NCBI GenBank assembly: GCA_943359325.1
Contig: CALRHD010000006.1
Location: forward strand, 1-45,928
Direction of reading: 5' to 3'
Source of the DNA: Candidatus Uhrbacteria bacterium
GTDB taxonomy: Bacteria > Patescibacteriota > Patescibacteriia > UBA9934
Length of the DNA stretch: 45,928 nt
Positions within the stretch are counted from its first letter, which is position 1. Each line of letters begins with the position of its first letter. The notes beneath the pieces were generated by a model, which saw only the letters and a list, made by a program, of their open reading frames with translations, had not been told where the DNA came from and ran no database searches. Below, in pieces: positions 1-6,479 of this stretch. The position numbers were made by a program, and so were the translations under genes.

Positions 1-696
1 AAGTTTGAAAAAACGCTGGCGCAAGGTTTGCGTGAGTTTGAAAAAATCTGGAACGTGAAAAATACAATTTCTGGCGAGGACGCATTTACACTTTATCAGT
101 CTTTTGGTTTTCCACTCGAAGTGACGCAGGAACTTGCGAATGAGCAAGGTCAAGAAGTCAATCGTGATGTTTTTGCGGCAGAGTTTAAAAAACATCAAGA
201 TCTCTCCCGTGCAGGCAGCGAACAAAAGTTTGCAGGTGGGCTTGCGGATCATTCGGTGGAGACAACGCGGTTGCACACGGCGACGCATTTGCTGCACCAA
301 GCGCTACGTGAAGTTCTTGGTGATCATGTTGGGCAAAAGGGGAGTAACATTACGGCAGAGAGAATGCGATTCGACTTTAGTCATGGTGAGAAGGTGACGC
401 AGGAACAGTTGGCGCAAGTTGCAGCGATCGTCAACGAACAAATTAAAAAAGATCTTCCTGTGCATTTTGAATTGTTGACAGTCGACGAAGCGAGGGCGCG
501 TGGGGCGATTGGGCTCTTCGGCGACAAGTATGCAACGCTCGGCGACAAGATGAAGGTTTATTTTGTTGGAGATTTCTCATCTGAAATTTGCGGTGGGCCG
601 CATGTTGCGCATACGGGAGAGCTCGGCGGATTCAAAATAGTCAAGGAAGAGGCTGTTTCGGCAGGAGTACGCAGAATAAAGGCTATTTTAGGCTAA
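1..696 (+). CDS. alaS: Alanyl-tRNA synthetase, 3' part (no C-Ala domain)
   Basis: The gene enters from the left edge in frame 1 with no start in the window; 231 residues are visible. The enzyme charges tRNA-Ala with alanine and hydrolyses mischarged Ser- or Gly-tRNA-Ala. The visible part covers the end of the tRNA-recognition region (ISGEDAFTLYQSFGFP) and the whole editing domain (tRNA_SAD), with the zinc/active-site residues HTATH near visible residue 93 and CGGPH near 198. The protein ends at VRRIKAILG, about where the editing domain ends in typical AlaRS, so the usual linker and C-Ala (DHHA1) domain, roughly 200 or more residues, are absent. TAA stop, no frameshift seen. From memory, short AlaRS forms occur in Patescibacteria; I cannot check how often. 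Identity is certain. Confidence 0.95.
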   Translation, partial: KFEKTLAQGLREFEKIWNVKNTISGEDAFTLYQSFGFPLEVTQELANEQGQEVNRDVFAAEFKKHQDLSRAGSEQKFAGGLADHSVETTRLHTATHLLHQALREVLGDHVGQKGSNITAERMRFDFSHGEKVTQEQLAQVAAIVNEQIKKDLPVHFELLTVDEARARGAIGLFGDKYATLGDKMKVYFVGDFSSEICGGPHVAHTGELGGFKIVKEEAVSAGVRRIKAILG

Positions 697-721
697 ATTT
701 GACAGAGTGGAGGGAGGGGTG

Positions 722-750
722 TGGACAAATAGGGGCATATATGCTATATT
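722..750 (+). promoter_or_regulatory. Promoter of the cold-shock gene (extended -10)
   Basis: A -35-like TGGACA (722-727), a 17-bp spacer and TATATT (745-750) preceded by TGC, which makes an extended -10. The predicted start near 757 gives a leader of about 67 nt before the cold-shock ATG. The TGCTATA(T/C)T form recurs at 17876-17884 (minus strand) and 24927-24934. Confidence 0.6.
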
Positions 751-781
751 ACAACCAGCAAAAAGACGCTGTGTAGAAGTT

Positions 782-807
782 ATTCTGCAAGCGAGCATTT
801 GCAGAAT
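782..807 (+). promoter_or_regulatory. Hairpin in the cold-shock mRNA leader
   Basis: A perfect 9-bp inverted repeat, ATTCTGCAA and TTGCAGAAT, around an 8-nt loop, ending 16 nt before the cold-shock start codon. It has no T-run, so it is unlikely to be a terminator for alaS. Its place in the leader of a cold-shock gene suggests a role in translation or mRNA stability; that is inference. Confidence 0.45.
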
Positions 808-823
808 TATTAACGCATACACT

Positions 824-1021
824 ATGCAAGGAACAATCAAGCGCCTTACAGACCGCGGTTTTGGCTTCATCGCCCCCGAGGATGGTAGCGCAGACCTCTT
901 CTTCCACTCGAGCGAGCTCGTTGGCGTACAGTTCAACGACCTTCGCGAGGGCGACAAAGTGACTTTCGAAGTCATGCAGTCCGAGAAGGGTCCAAAGGCC
1001 GTGGGAGTTTCCCGCGCGTAA
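824..1021 (+). CDS. Cold-shock-domain protein (CspA family)
   Basis: A 65-residue single cold-shock domain: MQGTIKRLTDRGFGFIAPEDG starts it, and the RNP1-like GFGFI and RNP2-like LFFHSSEL motifs that contact single-stranded RNA or DNA are present. The family melts RNA structure at low temperature and acts as an RNA chaperone in the cytoplasm. ATG at 824 gives the usual family N-terminus; the frame stays open upstream to 707 but those codons do not look like protein. There is no Shine-Dalgarno sequence before the start. The gene has its own promoter (722-750), a structured leader and its own terminator (1035-1060), so it is a single-gene transcript between alaS and the infA operon. Confidence 0.92.
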   Translation: MQGTIKRLTDRGFGFIAPEDGSADLFFHSSELVGVQFNDLREGDKVTFEVMQSEKGPKAVGVSRA

Positions 1022-1034
1022 CCTTTACACAATC

Positions 1035-1060
1035 GCGCCCCGAAAGGGGTGCTTTTGTTT
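1035..1060 (+). terminator. Intrinsic terminator of the cold-shock gene
   Basis: Stem GCGCCCC / GGGGTGC (1035-1041 and 1046-1052, one G-U pair) closed by a GAAA tetraloop and followed by TTTTGTTT. It starts 14 nt after the stop codon and separates the cold-shock gene from infA. Confidence 0.85.
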
Positions 1061-1070
1061 GGGGCAATTC

Positions 1071-1100
1071 TTGACACTCCACACATGGTTAGGCTACTAT
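1071..1100 (+). promoter_or_regulatory. Promoter of infA and the ribosomal protein operon
   Basis: TTGACA (1071-1076), an 18-bp spacer and TACTAT (1095-1100). Only 8 nt separate the -10 box from the infA ATG at 1109, so transcription should begin at or within 2-3 nt of the start codon and the infA message would be leaderless. Confidence 0.7.
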
Positions 1101-1108
1101 TGCGGGGC

Positions 1109-1324
1109 ATGGTAGAAAAAGTGTTTATCGAAATGCGCGGAGAGGTTCTTGAAGCCCTTCCTGCAGGTTCGTTCAGAGTCAAGCTCGAGAACGACCAAGA
1201 GATCATTGCTCACTTGTCGGGAAAAATGCGTCAAAATCGCATTCGTATCCTGCCGGGTGACGATGTCAAAGTTGAGATCAGTCCTTACGATCTCACAAAA
1301 GGACGCATCACGTTCCGCTTCTAG
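1109..1324 (+). CDS. infA: Translation initiation factor IF-1
   Basis: A 71-residue OB-fold protein that binds the A site of the 30S subunit during initiation. Family landmarks: [18 protein letters not shown], then [22 protein letters not shown] and the C-terminal [17 protein letters not shown] at 1109 ([11 protein letters not shown]) gives the family length; the frame is open 20 codons further upstream, but those run through the -35 and -10 boxes and cannot be transcribed from that promoter. First gene of the infA-rpmJ-rpsM-rpsK-rpsD-rpoA operon, an order shared with many bacteria. No Shine-Dalgarno sequence; the mRNA is predicted to be leaderless. Confidence 0.95.
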   Translation: MVEKVFIEMRGEVLEALPAGSFRVKLENDQEIIAHLSGKMRQNRIRILPGDDVKVEISPYDLTKGRITFRF

Positions 1325-1345
1325 TGCGAACGACATGACGTCCTT

Positions 1346-1384
1346 CGATGAAATCATCCCGTTCCTTGTCGGATGATTTTATCG
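1346..1384 (+). promoter_or_regulatory. Long hairpin in the infA-rpmJ spacer
   Basis: A 14-bp stem (1346-1359 with 1371-1384) around an 11-nt loop. The single non-Watson-Crick position is G-U in the plus-strand RNA and would be C-A in the minus-strand RNA, so it fits a sense-strand RNA structure. There is no T-run after the stem. Possible roles are RNA processing, partial attenuation, or protein-binding autoregulation of the ribosomal genes. Confidence 0.5.
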
Positions 1385-1427
1385 TAGAAGTGAGATCCGC
1401 CAGCTGGAGGAAAAAATAAAATACTTT

Positions 1428-1544
1428 ATGAAAGTTCGCGCATCGGTAAAACCAATGTGTCGCGATTGCCAGGTGGTTCGCCGCCAAGGTCGTGTGCACG
1501 TTATCTGCCCAAAGAGTCCCAAACATAAACAACGTCAAGGTTAA
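1428..1544 (+). CDS. rpmJ: 50S ribosomal protein bL36
   Basis: A 38-residue zinc-ribbon protein of the large subunit. It begins [17 protein letters not shown] and ends KHKQRQG. Zinc ligands are Cys11, Cys14, Cys27 and a His at 33. The usual Cys-to-His spacing near the C-terminus is one residue shorter, so this copy has a single inserted residue (CPKSPKH in place of the family's C-x-x-P-x-H) and 38 rather than 37 residues. A GGAGG lies at 1406-1410, 17 nt before the ATG, which is farther than a normal Shine-Dalgarno spacing. It sits between infA and rpsM, 3 nt before rpsM. Confidence 0.95.
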   Translation: MKVRASVKPMCRDCQVVRRQGRVHVICPKSPKHKQRQG

Positions 1545-1547
1545 GCT

Positions 1548-1934
1548 ATGGCACGTATTGCTGGAGTCACACTCCCAAACCAAAAACGCATCGTTATTGC
1601 AGTGCAATATATTTATGGCATTGGCAAAACGCGTGCGTCGCAGATTCTTGCAAAGGCAACGGTCGATGAAGATACTCGCGTGAAAGACCTGACACCAGAT
1701 CAGGAAAACGCTATTCGCCTGATTGTCGAAAAGGAATTTCGTGTTGAAGGCGAATTGCGACGCGAGGTACTCGGAAACGTGAAGCGTTTGAAAGATATTG
1801 GTGCGTACCGTGGTGTTCGTCACATGCGCAGTTTGCCGGTTCGTGGGCAGCGCACACGTACGAACTCGCGCACACGTCGCGGCAACGTGCGTAAAACTGC
1901 AGGCAGTGGTCGCCGTGCACTGACAAAGACGTAA
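1548..1934 (+). CDS. rpsM: 30S ribosomal protein uS13
   Basis: 128 residues; a head protein of the small subunit that contacts the P-site tRNA and forms inter-subunit bridges. It begins [20 protein letters not shown], has the helix-two-turn-helix stretch [14 protein letters not shown], and ends in the basic tail [16 protein letters not shown]. Length is normal. Starts 3 nt after rpmJ; only a weak AAGG lies 7 nt upstream. Confidence 0.97.
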   Translation: MARIAGVTLPNQKRIVIAVQYIYGIGKTRASQILAKATVDEDTRVKDLTPDQENAIRLIVEKEFRVEGELRREVLGNVKRLKDIGAYRGVRHMRSLPVRGQRTRTNSRTRRGNVRKTAGSGRRALTKT

Positions 1935-1937
1935 TTT

Positions 1938-2405
1938 ATGACTGACGAAATTATCAAAACTGAAGTTGCTGAGGACGTTGTCGCCGCTCCTGTTGCGTCA
2001 AAGAAAGTTGACGCAAAAACACTCCGCACTGCGAAAGGGAAGAAGCGTGTGATACGCACCGTGCCGCAGGGTCGTGCGTACATTCACGCAAGTTTTAACA
2101 ACACCATCGTGACGCTCTGCGACGCGAACGGCAATACGATTGCATGGGCATCGGCAGGAAACTGCGGATTCAAAGGTCCGAAGAAAGCAACGCCATACGC
2201 CGCAAGCGTCATTGTGAAAAAAGTTACCGACCTTGTTGCGCCTTACGGTTTGAAAGACATTTCCGTTTTTGTCACAGGTATTGGTAATGGTCGCGACGGC
2301 GCATTGCGCGCACTGAACGGCAGCGGATTCAACGTACTCTCGATTAAAGACTTGACGCCCGTGGCGCATAATGGATGCCGCCCTCGCCGTGCACGTCGCG
2401 TCTAA
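1938..2405 (+). CDS. rpsK: 30S ribosomal protein uS11
   Basis: 155 residues; part of the platform of the 30S subunit near the mRNA exit. The core (GRAYIHASFNNTIVTLCDANG through HNGCRPRRARRV) is standard, including the conserved Asn-Gly near the C-terminus that can form isoaspartate in this family. Compared with the usual ~129 residues there is an N-terminal extension of about 25-30 residues that is acidic at first and then Lys-rich (ending KGKKR). Starts 3 nt after rpsM with no Shine-Dalgarno sequence. Confidence 0.96.
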   Translation: MTDEIIKTEVAEDVVAAPVASKKVDAKTLRTAKGKKRVIRTVPQGRAYIHASFNNTIVTLCDANGNTIAWASAGNCGFKGPKKATPYAASVIVKKVTDLVAPYGLKDISVFVTGIGNGRDGALRALNGSGFNVLSIKDLTPVAHNGCRPRRARRV

Positions 2406-2410
2406 CGATT

Positions 2411-3034
2411 ATGGGAAAGACATTAAACAAATTGGGAAAGATGAGCCGTCGCGAAGGTATTCCGCTTTCCACAAGCGCGAGTATTTTGAAGCTCATGCAA
2501 AAGCGTCCATATGCTCCGGGGGTTCACGGCAAGGTCAACGCGGGTCGCCCGTCGCGTCTCTCTGTATTCGGTCAGCAGTTGCGTGAAAAGCAAAAGGCGA
2601 AGCGTTTGTACGGTATAATGGAACGACAGTTCCGCAAGTATTTTGCAAAAGCCTCGAGCTTGGAAGGCAATACAGGTGAACAGCTCTGCCGTTTGCTCGA
2701 GCTGCGACTGGACAACGCAGTGTTTCGCCTCGGTTTTGCGAAGACGCGTCCACAGGCTCGTCAGATGGTGAGTCATGGCATGTTCCTCGTGAATGGCGGT
2801 AAGGTCGACATTGCGTCGTATCAGGTACATATTGGTGACATCATCGAAATTCGCCCAGGCAAAGTCGACAAAAAAGTGTTCGGTGATCTCGACGACCGCA
2901 TAAAGTCTGCAATTGTCCCAGGTTGGCTGCACATGGAAGGAAAGAAAGGCAAAGTGGTAAGCGCTCCGGCAGGCGAGGACCTTAAGGAAGCATTTGACCC
3001 TAAACTCATCGTCGAGTTCTACTCGATGCGATAA
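2411..3034 (+). CDS. rpsD: 30S ribosomal protein uS4, zinc-free type
   Basis: 207 residues; a primary 16S rRNA-binding protein that nucleates 30S assembly. The C-terminal half contains the S4 RNA-binding domain (LDNAVFRLGFAKTRPQARQMVSHG). The N-terminus (MGKTLNKLGKMSRREGIPL) has no cysteines where zinc-binding S4 proteins have a CxxC-type cluster, so this is the Cys-free form. ATG at 2411 follows the rpsK stop by 5 nt; 12 further open codons upstream overlap the end of rpsK and are not needed. Confidence 0.96.
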   Translation: MGKTLNKLGKMSRREGIPLSTSASILKLMQKRPYAPGVHGKVNAGRPSRLSVFGQQLREKQKAKRLYGIMERQFRKYFAKASSLEGNTGEQLCRLLELRLDNAVFRLGFAKTRPQARQMVSHGMFLVNGGKVDIASYQVHIGDIIEIRPGKVDKKVFGDLDDRIKSAIVPGWLHMEGKKGKVVSAPAGEDLKEAFDPKLIVEFYSMR

Positions 3035-3046
3035 TCGCCTTATTCT

Positions 3047-3790
3047 ATGGAGAATATTCTCCTTCCATCAAAGATGTACTTCACGAAAGGTGAACGTGAG
3101 CACGAAGGCGTGCTCACAATCGAGCCATTGCACCATGGGTATGGTGTGACAGTGGGGAACGCACTTCGCCGTGTGCTTCTTGCTTCACTTCCGGGTTCCG
3201 CAGTTGTCGCCATGAAAATCAAAGGCGTGCAACACGAATTCTCGGCAGTGAATGGCGTCAAGGAAGACGCGCTTGAAATCATGCTCAACCTGAAGCAGTT
3301 GCGCATGAAGGTGCACACAGAAGAGCCTGTTACCGTGAAGGTGACGTCAAAAAAGGCGGGTGTGTTGACCGCGGCCGATATCACGGCAAATGCGGACGTT
3401 GAAATCATGAATCCCGATCTCGTATTGTGTACGTTGACAGATAACGTACCATTTGACATGGACATTACCGTGTCACGCGGTCGCGGCTATCTGCCAACAG
3501 AAGAGCGTGAACATGCCACTACGGAAATCGGCGTTATGGCAATTGACGCGCTGTTCAGTCCTGTGCGCCAAGTCGGCATTCGTGTCGAAAACACGCGCGT
3601 TGGCGAAATTACAAACTACGACAAACTCGTCATGAACATTTTGACCGACGGAACAATTACATCGCAGGAAGCGGTCGAACATGCAACAAAAATTCTCCTC
3701 AACCATTTTACGTGGATTCAAAGTCAGTTGAGCCACGCGTCGCTTACCGAACAGATCGCTAAGGCCGCGGACGCTTCCGCTGAAGAGTAA
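3047..3790 (+). CDS. rpoA: RNA polymerase alpha subunit without C-terminal domain
   Basis: 247 residues. The two N-terminal subdomains that dimerise and hold beta and beta' are present: HGYGVTVGNALRRVLLASLPG (about 28-48), the EDALEIMLNLKQL insert region, the RGRGYLPTEER loop, and the closing helices DGTITSQEAVEHATKILLNH. The chain ends after a short acidic tail (AKAADASAEE). The usual flexible linker and helical alphaCTD of about 80 residues, which bind UP elements and many activators, are missing; family length is usually 310-330. The downstream reading frame offers no continuation: rplQ starts 1 nt after the TAA. Transcription here should rely on core promoter contacts alone unless an alphaCTD is encoded elsewhere. 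Confidence 0.95.
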   Translation: MENILLPSKMYFTKGEREHEGVLTIEPLHHGYGVTVGNALRRVLLASLPGSAVVAMKIKGVQHEFSAVNGVKEDALEIMLNLKQLRMKVHTEEPVTVKVTSKKAGVLTAADITANADVEIMNPDLVLCTLTDNVPFDMDITVSRGRGYLPTEEREHATTEIGVMAIDALFSPVRQVGIRVENTRVGEITNYDKLVMNILTDGTITSQEAVEHATKILLNHFTWIQSQLSHASLTEQIAKAADASAEE

Positions 3791-3791
3791 T

Positions 3792-4142
3792 ATGCGACAT
3801 CGCAGTACAAAAAAGACGTTCGGACGGCACACCTCGGCGCGAAAAGCGCTCGAGCGTGATTTGGTGACGAGTCTCGTGACATACGAGAAGATCGAAACCA
3901 CGATTGCGAAGGCGAAGTATTGTCGCCCCGCTATTGAAAAGCTTATCACCGACAGCAAACGCGGAGATTTGGCGACACGACGTGCGCTCATGGCGTATTT
4001 CGCAACCGAGCAGCCCGTCAAAAAGTTGCTCGAGGTGCTTGGTCCACGTTTTATGGATCGTACGGGAGGCTATACGCGCGTTACGCAGCTCGGCACGCGC
4101 AAGGGCGACAAAGCGCCAATGGCGTTGATTGAACTTGTATAA
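3792..4142 (+). CDS. rplQ: 50S ribosomal protein bL17
   Basis: 116 residues; a large-subunit protein near the peptide exit tunnel. Family start MRHRSTKKTFGRHTSARKAL, then the LVTYEKIETTIAKAK stretch and the end GGYTRVTQLGTRKGDKAPMALIELV. Length is normal for the short bacterial form. It follows rpoA by 1 nt and precedes rplM by 1 nt, which suggests translational coupling. Confidence 0.97.
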   Translation: MRHRSTKKTFGRHTSARKALERDLVTSLVTYEKIETTIAKAKYCRPAIEKLITDSKRGDLATRRALMAYFATEQPVKKLLEVLGPRFMDRTGGYTRVTQLGTRKGDKAPMALIELV

Positions 4143-4143
4143 T

Positions 4144-4503
4144 ATGACACCGAAAATCGAACATCCTCTCGTTGCGTTCGACGCGACGGACAAAATTCTT
4201 GGACGCTTTGCTTCGCAGATTGCGCGCTCACTTATGGGCAAGACGAGTCCTGCGTACCAGCCGCACATTGATTCAGGTGCAAAAGTCGTCGTGACAAACG
4301 TCGACAAAATTAAAGTTACAGGAAAAAAGATGGTGCAAAAAATGTACTATCACCACACGGGTCACCCAGGCGGTTTGCGCACAAAGAGCTTGCAGGCCAA
4401 GTGGAACGAAAGCCCGGCCGAAGTGTTGCGTATGGCAGTTTCGCGCATGTTGCCAAAGAACCGCTTGCGCACGGGACGTCTGTTGCGACTCAACATCAAA
4501 TAA
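4144..4503 (+). CDS. rplM: 50S ribosomal protein uL13
   Basis: 119 residues; an early-assembly protein of the large subunit. Motifs: FDATDKILGRFASQIARSLMGK, VVVTNVDKIKVTGKKM, YYHHTGHPGGL, and the conserved SRMLPKNRLRTGRLL close to the end. It is slightly short of the usual ~142 because the C-terminus stops after LLRLNIK. ATG at 4144 gives the family N-terminus; an in-frame TTG at 4129 inside rplQ is less likely. Confidence 0.96.
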   Translation: MTPKIEHPLVAFDATDKILGRFASQIARSLMGKTSPAYQPHIDSGAKVVVTNVDKIKVTGKKMVQKMYYHHTGHPGGLRTKSLQAKWNESPAEVLRMAVSRMLPKNRLRTGRLLRLNIK

Positions 4504-4505
4504 TT

Positions 4506-4901
4506 ATGGCCGAAAAATATTTCCAATCCGTCGGGCGTCGCAAGTCCGCTGTTGCACAGGTTCGTCTTTTCCCTGAAGGGAACGGCACGATTACGGTCAA
4601 CGACAAACCAATGACGGAGTACTTCACCACGCCGCGTCTTCGTGCAGCAGTTATGGCGCCATTGACGCAGGCAGGGAAGGTAACGACGATGAACGTCACC
4701 GTGCGTGCCGTGGGCGGTGGTCCAGTCGGCCAAAGTGATGCCGTAAAACTCGGCATTGCTCGTGCACTCGTCATGTTCGACGCCGACAATAAACCCGGCC
4801 TCAAAGCGCAGCATTTACTTACACGCGATCCTCGCAAAAAGGAACGCAAAAAGTTCGGTAAACGCGGCGCCCGTCGCAGCCCACAGTGGCGCAAGCGTTA
4901 A
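4506..4901 (+). CDS. rpsI: 30S ribosomal protein uS9
   Basis: 131 residues; its basic C-terminal tail reaches the P-site tRNA. Family landmarks: YFQSVGRRKSAVAQVRLFPEG near the start, VGGGPVGQSDAVKLGIARAL in the middle, and the tail RRSPQWRKR in place of the more common QFSKR. ATG at 4506 gives the standard N-terminus, 2 nt after the rplM stop. The last gene of the operon, followed by a strong terminator. Confidence 0.97.
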   Translation: MAEKYFQSVGRRKSAVAQVRLFPEGNGTITVNDKPMTEYFTTPRLRAAVMAPLTQAGKVTTMNVTVRAVGGGPVGQSDAVKLGIARALVMFDADNKPGLKAQHLLTRDPRKKERKKFGKRGARRSPQWRKR

Positions 4902-4916
4902 TGTATCAACGATGCC

Positions 4917-4949
4917 AAAACCCCTCGCTCATGCGAGGGGTTTTCTTTT
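4917..4949 (+). terminator. Terminator of the ribosomal protein operon
   Basis: A GC-rich stem CCCCTCGC / GCGAGGGG with a TCAT loop, flanked by AAAA before and TTTTCTTTT after, 15 nt past the rpsI stop. The A-run and T-run also pair, giving a 12-bp stem. On the minus strand it would also terminate. Confidence 0.92.
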
Positions 4950-4962
4950 GGGATAACCGTGG

Positions 4963-5003
4963 CCGTGTGGTTTAGCCACATGGCGGGTGGCTAAACCACA
5001 TGG
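4963..5003. repeat. Inverted repeat at the polysaccharide cluster promoter
   Basis: Two perfect 14-bp arms (4966-4979 and 4987-5000) around a 7-nt centre; three outer positions also pair with one G-U, giving 17 bp. It ends at the TGG that forms the extended -10 of the flippase promoter, 13 nt before its ATG. The operon terminator is already complete at 4949 and there is no T-run, so an operator or a leader structure is more likely than a terminator. Confidence 0.6.
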
Positions 5004-5009
5004 TACGAT
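5001..5009 (+). promoter_or_regulatory. Extended -10 promoter of the polysaccharide cluster
   Basis: TGG followed by TACGAT (5004-5009), 6 nt before the flippase ATG. No -35 hexamer is visible because the inverted repeat 4963-5003 fills that position. If used, the mRNA would start at the ATG itself. Confidence 0.35.
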
Positions 5010-5015
5010 GTTCTT

Positions 5016-6479
5016 ATGCTTAATCCGCAAACACTGGCGAAAAATACGATGTTTCTGACGGTCGCATCCGTCGGGCAAAAGGTGATTGCGTTTTTGTATT
5101 TTAGCGTTATCGCACGAACGATTGGGGTGGAGAATACGGGTGCATATTTTTTAGCGCTTGCCGTGGTGACAACAATCGGTGTGCTCGACGACGTAGGGTT
5201 GACGTCGGTGCTTATTCGTGAAGTCGCACGAGTACCAGAGAAGGCAAAAGAATGGACGCAAAACGTAATTGGGGCAAAGTGCATTGCGATGCCGCTCACC
5301 GTGCTCGTTGCATTCTTTGTGCCTGCAATGTTTGGCTACGACGGCGACTCGGCAACGCTGGTACGTATCGCGATTGCAATCATGCTTTCTGACACGCTGT
5401 CCCTCACATTTTATGGCGTACTGCGTGGTTTGCACGTACTGAAATATGAATCGCTTGGCATATTTGTGGGGCAGGGGCTTACGGCAGCGCTTGGCGCAGT
5501 ATTTTTGTTGACGGGGCACGGTACCCTGCCGCTTCTCGTTGTTGCCCTCATCGCGGGTAGCACATGGAATGCGGTATTTTCGGCGGTGCAGGTCGTGCGT
5601 CGACTTGGCATTGGTGTATTGCAGCCGTCGTTCTCGTTCGGACTTTCGCCGCTTCGTGCGGCGTCTGCGTTCTTTCTTGCCGCACTATTCGTCAAAGTGT
5701 ACTCGTACATTGATTCGTTCACGCTCAATGCCGTTATCGGTAAAGAGGCAGTGGGGTTATATAGCGTTGCATATAAATTGACGTACGCATTTCAATTTTT
5801 GCCAATGGCGTTTGTCGGTGCGTTGTACCCCACGTTCGCCGCACACGTCGGCAATATTCCCGCACTCCGTAAAACACTCATCGACGCACTGTGGTACGTT
5901 GCACTCCTTGCGGTGCCAATCGTATTCGGTATCTTTGCGCTTGCACCTGAAATCGTCCGCTACTTTTACGGTGCAGCGTACGCAGGTTCGGTACTTCCAC
6001 TTTCGATTCTTATTTTTGTTCTCCTTTTTATCTTTATCGACTTTCCGATCGGCGCACTGTTGAACGCGACAGGGCGACAAGTGACGAAAACAAAAATAAT
6101 GGGTGCGACGATGGTCGTCAATGCGGTCGCAAACATCGTACTCGTACCACGAATTGGCGTTCCAGGGGCGAGTGTCGCGGGACTCATCACCTTCATCTTT
6201 ATGTGTATGGCAGGGTGGTATTGCTTGCCGTCATCACTCGGCATTCGCCTCCGCGATCTTGTACGCAGCATTGGTGGCATTGTCGTTGCAGGTATCATAA
6301 TGTCTTTCGTGGTGATCGTGGTAAAACAGTATGTATATTGGATGCTCGCTGTTCCTGTTGGCGCAGCAGTATTTTTTGCGGCGCTTGTCGCGACAAAGTC
6401 ATTTACCATAGAACACGTCCGCACGTTCCGACACTCTCTTCGTTCCACATCGTATGCGAATACTCCTTCCGACTCTTGA
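5016..6479 (+). CDS. Polysaccharide flippase (MOP/Wzx family)
   Basis: A 487-residue integral membrane protein with about 12-14 hydrophobic helices spread over the whole length. The N-terminus LAKNTMFLTVASVGQKVIAF and the repeated pattern IGVENTGAYFLALAV / KEAVGLYSVAYKL are typical of polysaccharide-biosynthesis flippases of the MOP superfamily. Such proteins move lipid-linked sugar units across the cytoplasmic membrane. It heads a six-gene plus-strand cluster with three glycosyltransferases, a ligase/polymerase and an ABC exporter, which supports the role. Its last 26 nt overlap the next gene in another frame. The substrate cannot be told from sequence. Confidence 0.85.
   Translation: MLNPQTLAKNTMFLTVASVGQKVIAFLYFSVIARTIGVENTGAYFLALAVVTTIGVLDDVGLTSVLIREVARVPEKAKEWTQNVIGAKCIAMPLTVLVAFFVPAMFGYDGDSATLVRIAIAIMLSDTLSLTFYGVLRGLHVLKYESLGIFVGQGLTAALGAVFLLTGHGTLPLLVVALIAGSTWNAVFSAVQVVRRLGIGVLQPSFSFGLSPLRAASAFFLAALFVKVYSYIDSFTLNAVIGKEAVGLYSVAYKLTYAFQFLPMAFVGALYPTFAAHVGNIPALRKTLIDALWYVALLAVPIVFGIFALAPEIVRYFYGAAYAGSVLPLSILIFVLLFIFIDFPIGALLNATGRQVTKTKIMGATMVVNAVANIVLVPRIGVPGASVAGLITFIFMCMAGWYCLPSSLGIRLRDLVRSIGGIVVAGIIMSFVVIVVKQYVYWMLAVPVGAAVFFAALVATKSFTIEHVRTFRHSLRSTSYANTPSDS

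Noticed and set aside
1417-1422. TAAAAT just before rpmJ as a -10 box
   Set aside because: No -35 partner, and rpmJ lies inside an operon that already has a promoter at infA.
4138-4143. TATAAT directly before the rplM start codon, which could be a promoter
   Set aside because: No -35 hexamer 16-18 bp upstream and no TGn extension; the bases are also the end of rplQ and its stop codon. Read-through within the operon explains rplM expression.
6454-6479. Overlap of flippase and glycosyltransferase as a frameshifted fusion
   Set aside because: Both proteins have complete family ends and starts; a 26-nt overlap is compatible with translational coupling.
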